Positions 44,177 through 54,732 of a DNA stretch of 64,000 bases are shown piece after piece. Numbering within the stretch: position 1 is the first letter of the stretch; each line of letters begins with the position of its first letter. A program made the translations under genes and the position numbers. The notes under the pieces are model-generated. The model was given only the letters and a program-made list of their open reading frames with translations, ran no database searches and was not told where the DNA came from. Origin of the DNA: Massariosphaeria phaeospora (lineage: Eukaryota; Ascomycota; Dothideomycetes; Pleosporales); assembly GCA_011032825.1 (NCBI GenBank), contig JAADJZ010000010.1, forward strand, positions 310,001 to 374,000, given 5' to 3'.

Positions 44177-45318
44177 GGATCTCGATTGTGAATTTGGTAG
44201 ACGTTATGGGGGTGGGTATCGTACAGTTGTGGTGCAGTAGAGAAAGGAAATCGCAGTGGAAGAAACCCTTTATACGCTACTCTGAGTCAAGCGTGAACGG
44301 GCGTCGCGAGTGACTCTGCTGCTATGAGTCTTCGTCGGAGACGTCGGAGGCGGCGGAGTCAAGGTGTGAGTCTTCTGCCATGGCTCGGAGCCGTATGATG
44401 CTCCGTGTGAAGACACGTCCCCCTGAACCCCACCACTGAGGACACGACATACCCCGCTTCAATGGAATCCAAGGTTAACAGAGTGTCGCACTACTGACAA
44501 GCGGCGAAGCACTGTCCAGTCGATGTATATAAATCCTCCTTCTCGCCTACATCCCAGCTTGTAAACCCAAACCCACTCCTCCGCACCCTCCAAAGAATTC
44601 TAGCACCGGTCTAATAGGGTTGATTCCAACTGTACGAAGTGCATCATATCTGACACAACAGGTAATGTATTATTCGCGGGTCCCTGCGGTATCTGTCAGA
44701 GTTACTACCACGATGTCGTCCTCATAGCTAACACCCCACTCATTCAGTAGCCATGGATCTAGATCGGATATACGACCCAGGGAGATGCAAGATCGACTGT
44801 TGGGCTACGATATGATTGGGGCTGGTGTAGATATATTGGAAATAAAGATTATGTTTCATGAATTCGACCGTGGCCTCATTCCAACCCAGCCAGGTTGACG
44901 AAGCCAAAGACATGCCGAGTTTTTGAGCAATAGGCGTAAGCTTTGTAGTCTCGCAGTGCATCAAGGCCGAAGCGGCGGTTTCTCCCGGCATTATGAAGGA
45001 CTTAGCAAAGATGGTAGAGAATTGGATTGACCATTGCAATCTCTCGGTCGCACTTGGTTTGTAGAAGTGCTTTTCTTGGTGTCTGTGACCTGGGCCAGCG
45101 AATCGGACACGCTACCAAAGGACCGCTGAATGCTAGATGGACTGACACCATTCAGCACTTCAATTGAATTTCGTTATCAGACATCTCGGCTCGTCCAGAG
45201 TATTCTTGTCCAGCAGCCGAATGCAGTACGTAAGGTTGTATCAGCCCACAAAAGCTCTTTCGAAAAGTGCAATCGTCCAGACCGACAGGCTTGAAACACC
45301 TGTTTGAGAGATACGTTC
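44177..45318. other. Intergenic with diverged repeat copy
   Basis: Contains repeat R1 (44484-44640), which is related to 47542-47672. A 100-codon minus ORF at 44740-45039 lacks an ATG near its start and any motif. Confidence 0.45.
44484..44640 (+). repeat. Dispersed diverged repeat R1
   Basis: Aligns in direct orientation with 47542-47672: TCGCACTACTGACAAGCGGC against TCGCACTATTAGTAAACAGC, GAAGCACTGTCC against AAAACACTGCCC, and TCTAGCACCGGTCTAATA against TCCAGCACCAGTCTAATA. Differences are mostly transitions. Confidence 0.65.
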
Positions 45319-45922
45319 TTAGTGGTGGAAAGGGACTTCGAAGTGATCCTGCTCCTGCCTTCCAAGCTGACCGCGCAATAGATCCCTCTGCTGAGCCTTC
45401 AACTTCTCCAGCTCCTCCGCGCACCACTTCCGCTTCTCCACTATCTCGTATCTCAGCGCCGCCACATGCGGACTCATATGGCCCAGCGCCTCCAGCAGCA
45501 CGAGCGCCGTGTCGATGGTATCGAGGTGCGACGAGGTCATATCTGCGGTCTGCGCGAGGAGGCTGGCGGAGTGGTCGAGCGCGGCGGCATGCGCGGTATT
45601 GAGAGGGCCGGCATCGCGATACTCGCTCGGCATAGGCATCTACAGAAAGGTCAGAGAGGCGCTTTTAAAACCGCAGGCTTTCACTTACTGACTCGGCAGC
45701 ATCCTCCGAGACCTCGGACCCGTCGAGGGAGCCATCCTCGCCAATGGTGTACAGACTGGAGGCGGGGCTGTACTTCTCGTTGCCTGGAGTGCGCGGTCGC
45801 AGGATGTCGCCCTCGGCCTTTGCGCTCGTAAGCGGCTTGCGGTCTTCGGAGGCGTGGGCTGCTGACGTTGCCTTCGCGTGCGCATGCTTGAAGATCTGTC
45901 GGAGAAGATCTTTCGGCGCCAT
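45319..45922 (-). CDS. Unknown coiled-coil protein, 184 aa
   Basis: Not recognised. Exons 45922-45689 and 45639-45319 (donor TCA|GTAAGT, acceptor GTAG|ATG) give 184 aa starting MAPKDLLRQIFKHAHAKATS. The N-terminal half is polar and Ser/Glu-rich. The C-terminal half is helical with heptad-like leucines (LDTIDTALVLLEALG, then KRKWCAEELEKLKAQQRDLL). It is transcribed divergently from the CCCH-finger gene at 46561. A longer frame upstream to 46105 exists, but this ATG is the first with good context. Confidence 0.55.
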
Positions 45923-46560
45923 GTTGAAAGCTGGCAGTGCTGCTGGATGAGAAGCTGGAGGAGCCCCGGAGGTATGCGCCTCTAGCTCGTTTGCATGCGA
46001 AGAGGATGGCCGGCGGGACCTTTCTAGGCCGATTGGTCCAGTGAGACTATGTGAGAGCGGTGTGTTCACCGCCCAGCTCGGCGCAACCTCAACGCCTGGG
46101 TACACGTCTCTACAACTCGGACCGCCTCGTCGGATGAGCCGAACATACAGTACGCTGAATGTCTACGCTCTCAATCGCCTAGACGAGAGTTTCCCACAAA
46201 AGCACTTGTATCAAACTCAACTGCCTCAGCTGTTTACCGCCAATCCTTCCGCTGGGGGTGCAAAATACCATACACTTTCACCGCGAGACACATGCAGGCG
46301 AAAGTCAGATAGTTTAGTGAAATCACGTGAAAATCGTGCTTTCACCGCCAGGTCAGCGCGACCCCACCGCGCTGCGGAACATCGTATTGCCTAGCACGCT
46401 CTTGGCACTCACAAACGTTTTTATCACGCCGCACTCTGGATCCGCTCGTTTCTCCAACCTTCCACCTCTCTCGAGTCGACCGTAAAGCTGCACTGCTTCA
46501 GTCAGTAAGTTGTGCGATCCCAGCCTGGGTACAAAGACGGCGCTGACTAGAAGTGTAGCC
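45923..46560. other. Divergent upstream region
   Basis: Shared 5' region of the two divergent unknown genes; no specific site assigned. Confidence 0.4.
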
Positions 46561-47444
46561 ATGTCGAGCAGCGAGAAGAACTCCCGCAAGCGCGCTAGGC
46601 TCAGCAGCGACGAAGCTGGTAAGAACATTTGACTGATTTCGATGACGCTGTCTCTAATAAATCCTCAGGCGCCGAGCATCAAGACACCACGATTGACGCA
46701 AACCCCGAGATCCTCCGTCTGATCCAGCGCGAGCGCCGCTGTCTCGATACCCACTGTGCCGAACTCTCTCGACTCAGCACGGAATCCCTCAAGAAGGATC
46801 AAGTCATCCTAGACTTGCAGGCACAACGCGTGAAGCATGAGACTCAGTTCGCTAGCAAACTGGAGGAGCTTGCTGCAGTGAAGGTCAAGAATGCAGTTCT
46901 CTTCGGAAAGACCATTGAGTTGGAGCAGAAGAATCTGCATTTGCGCGTCGGAGCAGCTAGGCACGACCAGCAACTACTGGCATTGTACGAGAGACTACAT
47001 GATCAGACCACAGCATTGGCCGAACTGAGCATGCGGCATACTGAATCCCGGCACTCCCCAACGACTGGACAAGAGCAGTCCGCCGAAACAGTCGTATCCG
47101 GCAAACCCTCCTCGGCTGTCACCACCCAAGCTCCAGCTGCAGGTCCAAACAGCGGACTCCTACCGCGAGACAACAGGAGGTACAAGGGATTTAAGTCGCG
47201 GAAGACCTATCCTCATGGCAACGGAAGAGTGAGGCCCTCCAGATATGGCTCGACCGATATTTGGGATCTGGGACTTTGCTTTCAACACTTCAGTACGAAA
47301 TCGGTGTGCATCTTCGGGAAGACTTGCGACTATCGTCATCATGCTCTTTCTGATGGGGAGCGCAATTACATAGTCTCCTGTGGCCAAGCTGGAGTGAAGT
47401 TCTTGCGTGAGAGCGACGAATTGACTTCAGGCAAAATCTACTAG
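46561..47444 (+). CDS. Coiled-coil protein with C-terminal CCCH zinc finger, 277 aa
   Basis: Exons 46561-46618 and 46669-47444 (donor G|GTAAGA, acceptor CTCAG|GC) read MSSSEKNSRKRARLSSDEAG-AEHQDTT. The N-terminus is basic (KRAR) and nuclear-signal-like. A coiled coil follows (ELSRLSTESLKKDQVILDLQ to about residue 145), then a Ser/Thr/Pro linker and a basic patch (RRYKGFKSRKTYPHGNGRVR). The C-terminal finger is C-FQHFSTKSV-C-IFGKT-C-DYR-H, i.e. C-X9-C-X5-C-X3-H, a spacing close to RNA-binding CCCH fingers. The C-terminus resembles that of the gene at 60789-61761. RNA binding is inferred from the finger type only. Confidence 0.65.
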
Positions 47445-47541
47445 TAGGGGCTCTGATGATTAGGATTTCTCTAGTGGTAGTAGCTTAATAGCTTCTCTGG
47501 ATACCTTAGTACAAACCAATTCAATGATACACATCCACACA

Positions 47542-47672
47542 GTCTCGCACTATTAGTAAACAGCAAAACACTGCCCGTTTGATGTATGTAGACTCTGCAT
47601 CCTCCTGGTCCCTCAAGAGATTCCAGCACCAGTCTAATAATAAAATCGATTCTAGCTCTACATAGCGAGAGC
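47542..47672 (+). repeat. Dispersed diverged repeat R2
   Basis: Partner of 44484-44640 (see there); shorter by an internal gap. Confidence 0.65.
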
Positions 47673-47727
47673 GTGTTCAGCACACTAAGTACTGTTAAAT
47701 GTATGCTAGGGTAGTTCTGTGAAGAAC

Positions 47728-47754
47728 CAAAAAAAAAAAAAAAGATAAAAAAAA
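47728..47754 (-). terminator. T-run, possible Pol III terminator
   Basis: Two T-runs on the minus strand directly after the tRNA-like 3' end. Confidence 0.4.
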
Positions 47755-47865
47755 TAGTTGATCCCAGTTTCGAACCTGGGCCTGCGGGGGTGTCTTTCGA
47801 CAAACTTGTGTGTCTTTCGACGAACTGGCGGGTGTGCCGCTAAGCGGCTGAGCTGCGGGGGTGTC
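47755..47865 (-). pseudogene. tRNA-like sequence, probably a rearranged pseudo-tRNA
   Basis: On the minus strand a D-arm/A-box-like GCTCAGCCGCTTAGCGG (47853-47837) is followed by a T-arm/B-box CCCAGGTTCGAAACTGGG (47780-47763) and then ATCAACTA. A run of eight T and another of sixteen T follow (47754-47728), which suits a Pol III terminator. No 5' strand pairs with the 3' end GATCAAC, the T-loop seems one base off, and the middle has a duplicated GTCGAAAGACAC (47790-47801 and 47810-47821). CTGCGGGGGTGTC also recurs at 47782 and 47853. I could not fold a normal anticodon arm. Confidence 0.45.
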
Positions 47866-48466
47866 CGAAGACGAGAAAGTTTGAGGATATTTAATTATAT
47901 ATAGTATCTAAAACAATTCTGAGAGCTATGAGTTTCTGCGGGGATTTCTGCGCTAAAACTCGGGAGGAACACGTCATCAGCCGCCAGCCTAGCACGTTCA
48001 CGGACCCTTGCACAAGAGGTTGGGGTTACGGGAGGCTGGGGCTACAGTGGAGCGGTGACTAAGCGCCGGACTAGCGTGACCCACGTGATCATGCATCCAC
48101 GCGACCCATCCTTCCTTCGGAGCAACTCCTCTAATCCCTGTAAGAGGTATATAGAAACCTCTAGAGGCTTAGAGAGCTCGTGTAGTGCTGCCATGACTGT
48201 ATATACACTCAACAGGATGCTGTGATGTCTTACAAGCATAAAACAAGAATAGTTGCTTGGAGAACAGCCGAGTAAGCAGCCGCGTACCTCGCCTTTCACT
48301 GAAGCCTCTAGATCATTCAGCAGTATGACAATCTCTCTACCCTGCCCGTTGGCATTTCCGCTGAACCGTTGCTGCGCAGTACAACTCTGCGGTACAACAC
48401 GGTCACACATAAGCCCCAATAAGCCTCATACTCGTCAGTCAACGCGACCTACGACCTTTCGAGCAG

Positions 48467-50146
48467 ATGGCAACAACAGTACAAGGCATCAAGAGACTGC
48501 GTCCGCCGCTCCTACACCAGCCCAGCAGGGCACCCCCGGGTTGGAATACAGAGGCTTCCCTTGAGCATTCGCGCAAACTTCTACCCCCGGGTGGACATGA
48601 TGACGATTTTCACAGGGACAAGAAGCAGAAGATGTGGACTAGGCAGATATTACCGCTTCGTCTGCTTCGCGAACCCGATGAGTTCCCCTTGCGGAGGCGG
48701 AGACGCGTCGCTGTTGAGCTGCAGCCGCATCCGCACGTGGATGCTCCCACAACTCCGGAAAAACTCCTGAACCTACCGAACTCCGCCCCAGCTCACAAAA
48801 GCAGCGCCATCCTATCCCGAGAGCAGTTACAGGATCTCGTCGCAATGCACGTCAAGCCTTTTGTCGACCCAGACGCCGCCGGACCGTCCCTCGACACCGG
48901 CACGCAAAAGGCGGTACTGGCGCCCGGCGTTTCTTTCGACACCTCGTATACACCTGACGTCTCTGGACTCTTGGATAACACAGGCGCGGAGAAAGGCATG
49001 CTGGGCCACGGAAGCTGGGAAGATATCTCGTACACCGGCGACGTGGGCGTGCTTCCCTACAACACCGGCGTCGTCAAACGCGGCCCTGCCGACGACTTAT
49101 TGATGGCAGCATGCCACATACCTTCCTACGACTCAGACCCAGAACCAGAAGGTTTACCAGACCCTAATCAACCTCAATCAAGCCCTCGCGCGCCTACCGG
49201 ACCGAAGTGGCTCCTGCGCCTTCCCAACGCCGTCCCCGCAGCGCCGAAACTAACCCGCGATGAAGAGCACGCTCTCGTGCGCCGACACGTCCGCGGCGAG
49301 GAATTGGATCCTATGAGCTTTGCGGTGAACACCGGCGCCATGAAGCTGGAGTCTGATAACTTGGCAAGGTATCTGGACCACTGGAATGGGGAGATGGCTC
49401 TGGTACCGTCCACGACGCGCACTCCGAGGAGGAAGAGCATCTACGACGCTTTGGACTGGAGCGGAGCTCTTCAGCGGATGGTGCAGGATAACCTACTCCT
49501 CGCTCTCCCCATGGAAGACCCTTTGGAGGATCAAGGCGACTTCGATTTACAAGCGGAAATGAACCGCTGCGGTGCTGTACCTCAGTGGAACCAGAACCCC
49601 GGCGCAGCGCTATCCGAGGCTCTTCGAGGTCTCTACAATCGTATCGCGCGTAGTGGCCACCCGACCTCTGTCCCACTCCAGGACGTTCAATGGCAGCCAA
49701 GCTCCCGGCCTCAGGACCCGACGAGCCACACCATTCAGCTGTTGCAGCATCTGAATCTCGCGACGGCCAGCCCAGAGCCGAGGTCTGATACGTACGACGG
49801 CCATCTAGCTCGTACATCCAGCTCCGCCGTTGAAGCCTACAATAGGTCTCTACCAATGGGCGGAAGCCGGTCACACGCGGAAACAGCAACTCCGGGCGCA
49901 TCTAATAACGGGCCAGGACGTGATGAGGCCGGCTCCGGTCCCGTCAGCCGGTTTCAGGCCAGTCTCAAGGCCCTGTCAGAGGTCGACGCCATGTTTGACA
50001 GCCTATGGCAGGCCCGTCTCAAGGCCTCGGAAGAGACCAACCGCAAACAACGAGAACGGATCAAGGGGCTGGAGTTGGAGAACCGATTCTTGAGCGGCAT
50101 GCGAGGGCTGGAACAGCAGTCACGAGTAGGAATCCCAAAGAAATAG
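48467..50146 (+). CDS. Orphan 559-aa protein with internal repeats
   Basis: Not recognised. A single exon of 560 codons is by far the longest open frame in the accessory region. Residues about 26-43 (WNTEASLEHSRKLLPPGG) are encoded by the dispersed 40-bp element, read in the frame NTNEAPLEHSRKLL. Two related segments follow: KLLNLPNSAPAHKSSAILSR (about residue 99) and WLLRLPNAVPAAPKLTRDEE (about 244), each followed by an HV-rich helix, DP and an NTGxxK/DTGTQK motif; NTGAEK and NTGVVK also recur. The C-terminus is a short coiled coil (LKASEETNRKQRERIKGLEL). No signal peptide, membrane segment or enzymatic motif. Codon use looks ordinary, so it may be a real lineage-specific gene. Confidence 0.6.
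   Translation: MATTVQGIKRLRPPLLHQPSRAPPGWNTEASLEHSRKLLPPGGHDDDFHRDKKQKMWTRQILPLRLLREPDEFPLRRRRRVAVELQPHPHVDAPTTPEKLLNLPNSAPAHKSSAILSREQLQDLVAMHVKPFVDPDAAGPSLDTGTQKAVLAPGVSFDTSYTPDVSGLLDNTGAEKGMLGHGSWEDISYTGDVGVLPYNTGVVKRGPADDLLMAACHIPSYDSDPEPEGLPDPNQPQSSPRAPTGPKWLLRLPNAVPAAPKLTRDEEHALVRRHVRGEELDPMSFAVNTGAMKLESDNLARYLDHWNGEMALVPSTTRTPRRKSIYDALDWSGALQRMVQDNLLLALPMEDPLEDQGDFDLQAEMNRCGAVPQWNQNPGAALSEALRGLYNRIARSGHPTSVPLQDVQWQPSSRPQDPTSHTIQLLQHLNLATASPEPRSDTYDGHLARTSSSAVEAYNRSLPMGGSRSHAETATPGASNNGPGRDEAGSGPVSRFQASLKALSEVDAMFDSLWQARLKASEETNRKQRERIKGLELENRFLSGMRGLEQQSRVGIPKK
48544..48590 (+). repeat. Dispersed 40-bp element, copy 5 (within an ORF)
   Basis: GAATACAGAGGCTTCCCTTG continuing AGCATTCGCGCAAACTTCTACCCC; lies in the coding frame of the 559-aa ORF near its N-terminus. 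Confidence 0.85.
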
Positions 50147-50577
50147 GTACGAGTAGCAAGGACTTATGAGTAGTGGGAACGGTAGTGCTACGTCGATTGA
50201 ACCGAGGATAGTACTGGCATCAATCACATCGACATGAGTAAACTACAAGAGAGATTCAAAGCAATGAAGTATATTTTGAGGCTTTTTAAGCTACGCTGAA
50301 TACATTAAGAAAGTCTATGGGCTTTGAAGGATGCGACCAGCAAGGAAAATGGTGCTGATTTGGGCTGTGCTAAACTATTGCTGACCAACGAGTCAACGAC
50401 TCTGAAAGATGCATCAGGAGGGAAGGAGAATGGCTTCGTGATGTAACTAGCCCTGAAACAGAGTGTCTGCCCTGGAAGCGAGGGCTGTGAATAGAACTTA
50501 GCCACCTTGGCTAGGAACCTTCCTCCCCCCAGGAACCGAATCCAGGCCAGTTTCTTCTCAGTCAGGCTTCGATGGCG
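50147..50577. other. Convergent 3' region
   Basis: Between the 559-aa ORF and the Ser-Lys-Pro gene; no feature seen. Confidence 0.4.
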
Positions 50578-51207
50578 TCACTCACATTGTGAGCCATGCT
50601 CACAGGCTTTATACTGGCTCGGAGAGACTTTGCCATCGCCATGGTCATGTCTCAATTGGCTGTGCTTCCACCGGGTGTCCCTCACGGTGGACGGAATTTC
50701 CGATTGAGAAAGCTGGTAGTCCCTCATCTTGGGCTGTGCAGAGAGTGGAGTTCCTGTGTAAGCTGTTAGTATTCGTTCATCAGGCACTGACAAAGTCATG
50801 CTTACCAACTGAGCCCAGGACCTTGGGGTGGTGGATTGGCTTTGAATTTGACTCAGAAGCCGGAGTCAAAGGTAAGGGTGTGGAATCGCTCATTGGCTTC
50901 GAATGCAACGGCTCGGAAGCCGAAATAATTGGGACGATCGGCTTCGATTGGGACAAGGAAGCCAACGCAGGGTGTATGATGGGCTTTGAGTGCAATGGCC
51001 CTGAAGCCGAAATGATTGGAACGATCGGCTTCGATTGGAACACGGAAGCCAACGCGGGGTGGAACGCGGGGTGGATGATTGGCTTCGAATGCAACGGCGC
51101 AGGACCCAAGGCGGGATAGACGGTCGGCTTCGATCTAGGTGAAGTTAGTACGAGGTAGACAACTAGGCTAGGAGCTGTCAGGCCGCATACGTACGTTGAG
51201 GACTCAT
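50578..51207 (-). CDS. Candidate Ser-Lys-Pro-repeat protein, 173 aa
   Basis: Not recognised. Exons 51207-51191, 51134-50806 and 50753-50578 keep one frame; intron 2 ends in a perfect TACTAACAGCTTACACAG. Exon 2 is built of imperfect repeats of the type LHSKPIIHPALASLSQSKPI plus VPIISASEP, about 34 residues long and present two to three times. Exon 3 is charged and non-repetitive (MRDYQLSQSEIPSTVRDTRW). The opposite strand of exon 2 is also open (IGFECNGSEAEIIGTIGFDW), so strand choice rests on the introns. The upstream region is duplicated at 61.8 kb next to another SKP gene. It may be a fast-evolving or dying gene. Confidence 0.5.
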
Positions 51208-52245
51208 GGGAGGGCTGTGAGTAGTTACCCAGCCATGGAGAGAGGTGCGAGGAGGAGTGGAGGAGAGGAGAGGAAAATTCGTCGAAGCTGGGGCGCGCCT
51301 ACCTTAAGTACTCCCAGCCAGCGACCCACTAGACCGAACGAAGCTAGTCAGAGTCAGAGTGAAGCACGATTTGCGTCTTGGGGGAAGTCACCTTCACCTG
51401 GGGGGCGCCCGGCACCACCGTCGCTTCCCGATTAGGCGGAGACCCAACTTCACCTGCACTGTAGACGCGACGACCTTGAGTTGCAGGCTCTGCGACTCCT
51501 GCGATCTTGGAAGACGACAGCTGGTCCGAGGATTGCAGCGTGAATAATTGTAGAAAGGGCGCCTGAGAACTGCGTTGAGGACGTGACGATAGCCTGCCTC
51601 TATACAGACACCAGAGGCCTCTGCCACCCACTGCTTCGGCAGCACCCTCACAGCATCTCGGCGCGGGGTACCGATCAGAAGCAACTGCAAACTACTTGAT
51701 TGGCTGGCTGGCATAATTGAAGGAAACGACTGTGAAAATCCACGCTCGAAAGGAAGTCGCGACGCGTCAATGTCACGTTCACGTGCTTGAGCTTCGGCGG
51801 GCCCGGCGGGCCCGGCAGCCCTGGAGTGACGAGGGCCTCCGTACACTCTTGACATCATGATAACCTGCAAATCCTTTACAACTGTAGCCTCGTAAGGCCA
51901 CCATAGACCAGTCTGTAGGTACCTTTTCGTCCCACAAAGCCTTTTAGGATATCTGTCCGTATACATGCTCACCAAATGCGTCTCAATATCCCCTACCAGG
52001 GTTCAGCGAAGGGTGTAAGTCTATGGATATCTTCCCAATATGATTCGGTTGTCCTGCGCGACGGGGAAGAGTTCTCCTGTTGAGTGGGTACCCGCAGCAC
52101 GCGCTAGCGCCTTGTTTACTTAAGTCCTGCAAACGCACCTAGCCGCGACCCCGACCACAACCACGACCGAAATCTTGGATAAGGCAAAGTATCTTTAACA
52201 CACGCATCAACAGCTGCAGTGTTAAGTGCGGAAGAGGAGGGCACC
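51208..52245. promoter_or_regulatory. Divergent upstream cassette, copy A
   Basis: Region between the SKP gene (left) and the CCHC/coiled-coil gene (right). Positions about 51240-51810 align with 61800-62370: shared GGGGCGCGCCTACCTTAAG, GAAGCACGATTTGCG/GAAGCCCGATTTGCG, AGTCACCTTCACCTGGG/AGTCACCTCCACCTGGG, GCATCTCGGCGCGG, GCAACTGC and CACGTGCTTGAGCTTCG, in the same order. No ORF in it is supported. Confidence 0.65.
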
Positions 52246-53748
52246 ATGTTCGAGCTAACCAATGCCACGTACCCGGGGAAGAAGCGTGAGCAGGATGCAG
52301 CCAGAGCAAAACAGCGAGCGAAAGCCGACAGCAAACGCGGCGTAGCTCGGAAGGTTCGCGATCCCCGGAACGAACTGCCAGTACCAGCACAACCGGAAGA
52401 CGGAGCAGGACCTCGGCTAGAGGGGGACAAGATGTTTGTTAGGGCAGCGGATGGAAGTATACGGGCCTTTTCACCGTCACTAAAATTGAGGATGGTTCTT
52501 GCAGAGCGGTATCTGCCTCCGGCGGGCGACTACTGCGACCAGCTTGCTCTTGTGCGTATCTTTGGTGCGGATAAGTTCCAGTACAAGAACCCCTGCGCGC
52601 ACTGCTGGGGAGCTCGTCACGGAGGAAGCTTACTTCTGACGGATTGTCCCAATGCTTGCGGAATTTGCGGCACTAGAGCTCATTTCGGTCGAGTTCGTTT
52701 ATGTTTACATCCCACATGGAAAGTGACTAAGCTAACGCCGCCAGACATGTCCCATGCTTTACTGTGGCATCAACTGGTGGCAGGACAGAGCTTCATGGCC
52801 ATCCAACGGTGGCCAAGTTCGTCCTAATCTACCCGAGCTGGCATATCTTGTGCGGGAAGGCTTCTTGCACCCCATCGAACATGTGGATGATGATATCGTG
52901 CCGAACATGAGCAATCCAGCGGTGCGCGGATTCTACAATGGGCGGCATCCAAAGTTACTCCAAAAGGTCCGCCTCCCAAGCATTGAGAAACCCACCAGGG
53001 TCGCTACCTCCGGTGGCCGTTCCGACTTCACCAAAGGGCCAGCAGGCAGCCGAGACAAGACGCCCATGCACGGTACTCGAGAGACTTCCACCACTCCTGG
53101 TTTGCGGGGATCTAGCGCCATACCCGGCCCTATGACGCCTGCAGCACTATTACGACCAAAGCTTCAAGCTGAGACTGGACAAGTTTCTCATACAACTCTC
53201 CCAAACTTTTCCATGGACCCCCGTCTACAAGACCGTGCCCAGTATAGAGTGCAGCCCACCGTCCAAAAGGCACCGTCAAAACCGGAGTTAATCCCGAGGG
53301 ACGCGCAAGGTCAGAAGTTAGAGCACCGAGATCCTTTCCGAAAATGCTGACAAGTTTCGCAGATTGCTCGGACGCCGTGGACTTAGATGTCGACGAGAAC
53401 ACCGCGAGTGGCACCACCGATACTCACCACCTCCATCAGTTCAGCCCTCACCCAAACCCACCAGCTCGACAGACCGCGTTCGGTGAGCAAACCTATGCTA
53501 CAATCCCAACCGATTTCGTGGTAGCTATAGATCACTCGTTATGTGCGTCTCGCATACGCGTGCTGGAAGAAGAAAGCAGGCAACAGCGCAGCGAGCTGAA
53601 CGCCGTGCGTGAGGAACTCCAAAAGCGGGACCACCGTATCTGGACTCTGGAAACGCAACTCCAGGAAGTGAACAGGGCCGCGGGCCGCGCACCGTATGTT
53701 GGGCTCGGCGAGAAGCGAAAGAAGACGGACGACGATCATATGGGATGA
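52246..53748 (+). CDS. CCHC zinc-knuckle protein with C-terminal coiled coil, 465 aa
   Basis: Not recognised as a family. Exons 52246-52692, 52745-53309 and 53363-53748 are one frame; intron 1 (GTTCGT, GCTAAC branch, CCAG) and intron 2 (GTCAGA, GCTGAC branch, CGCAG) are inferred. Joining exon 1 to 2 creates CGICGTRAHFGRTC, an exact C-X2-C-X4-H-X4-C zinc knuckle; a second Cys/His cluster (CAHCWGARHGGSLLLTDC) precedes it. The N-terminus is basic (GKKREQDAARAKQRAKADSK). The middle is Pro/Ser/Thr-rich and the C-terminus is a coiled coil (RIRVLEEESRQQRSELNAVR to about residue 440) ending in KRKKTDDDHMG. Zinc knuckles usually bind single-stranded nucleic acid; retroelement Gag is another source, but no protease or RT domain is nearby. 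Confidence 0.55.
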
Positions 53749-54732
53749 AGATTTCAGGCGATGCGAAGAAAGGACGCCGCCAGTTGTTCGGTGCGATTCC
53801 AACTCCAAACATAATGTTGCAAGATACTGGCGGTCGTAGCGTGTGATGGAAAAGAAGGGTATGCGTTGATAGCGAGCAAAAAGACGATGTTGGATAAGGT
53901 CCAAATGCATTAATGGCGTCTTCATCCGGATCGGTACACCAACGGAGAACCAGTTGCTACCTTTGGCCTTGATATCCTCTTGGCAGTATAGGAGATCTAG
54001 AGAAGACGCAGAGAGGTTATGTTCGCCTTTGGGAAACCCTCTCGTATTTGGCGAGCAGGCATCGGTTGCTGTAGAAAAAGCTAAGGCGAGATGTACCTCA
54101 AGTAAAAGCATCGGGCACGTATCTGAACGAATATTTGCACAGTTGAGCTGCGGCCTGTGCCTTGCAATTGTGTGGAGCGTAGCTGTGGTCAAAGTGAAAA
54201 CCCTAGGAAGACAATTTGCCCGGATGAGATAAGCCGCGGCTAATCGGTATTAGGATAAGGGTGAAGCTTGGCGCGTCAACATCTCAACTTCACGTCGCGT
54301 CGCCTACTGCACCAGACGACCATTCATCACAGCTTCCATCCACATCGACGGTGGGCTCATAGCACGAGTCAGAGTACTGCTAGATTTGCGTGTGCAGCGA
54401 CTGAGCGCATGCTTGACCGGCCGTCTAATTTCAGCTCCATCGACAACGCCGCAATTCTGCTCGCGAAGGGAAAGAGATGCATCGAAAAATATAGTGTGGC
54501 GAAGGTTAGTTCCGGAATCAACTGTGCCTCGCAATCTAAGCGGGGTTTCACAGTCCAACTATGCCTCGCTACGGCGCGATGCCAGCACTAAAATACTAGA
54601 ATCGGTTGCGATACGTACATCCACACTGCTGATGATTGAAGCGCCGACGAACAAGTATAATGGACATCCTGTTTCTGGACTTTTGAACTGGCGACCCCGC
54701 AGCGAAGCTTTGAAACTCTCGAACTCTCCCAT
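53749..54732. other. Gene-free stretch
   Basis: Short ORFs on both strands without support. It lies between the zinc-knuckle gene and the convergent monooxygenase gene. Confidence 0.45.

Larger units (their letters stand above)
47445..48466. other. Intergenic with repeat R2 and a tRNA-like sequence
   Basis: Holds R2 (47542-47672), the tRNA-like element with T-run, and the 5' flank of the 559-codon ORF. Confidence 0.5.

Noticed and set aside
44740..45039. 100-codon minus-strand ORF
   Set aside because: Starts at a non-ATG codon and has no motif or splice support.
53539..54192. 217-codon minus-strand ORF overlapping the end of the zinc-knuckle gene
   Set aside because: Antisense to a better-supported exon; no ATG context, intron or domain evidence.
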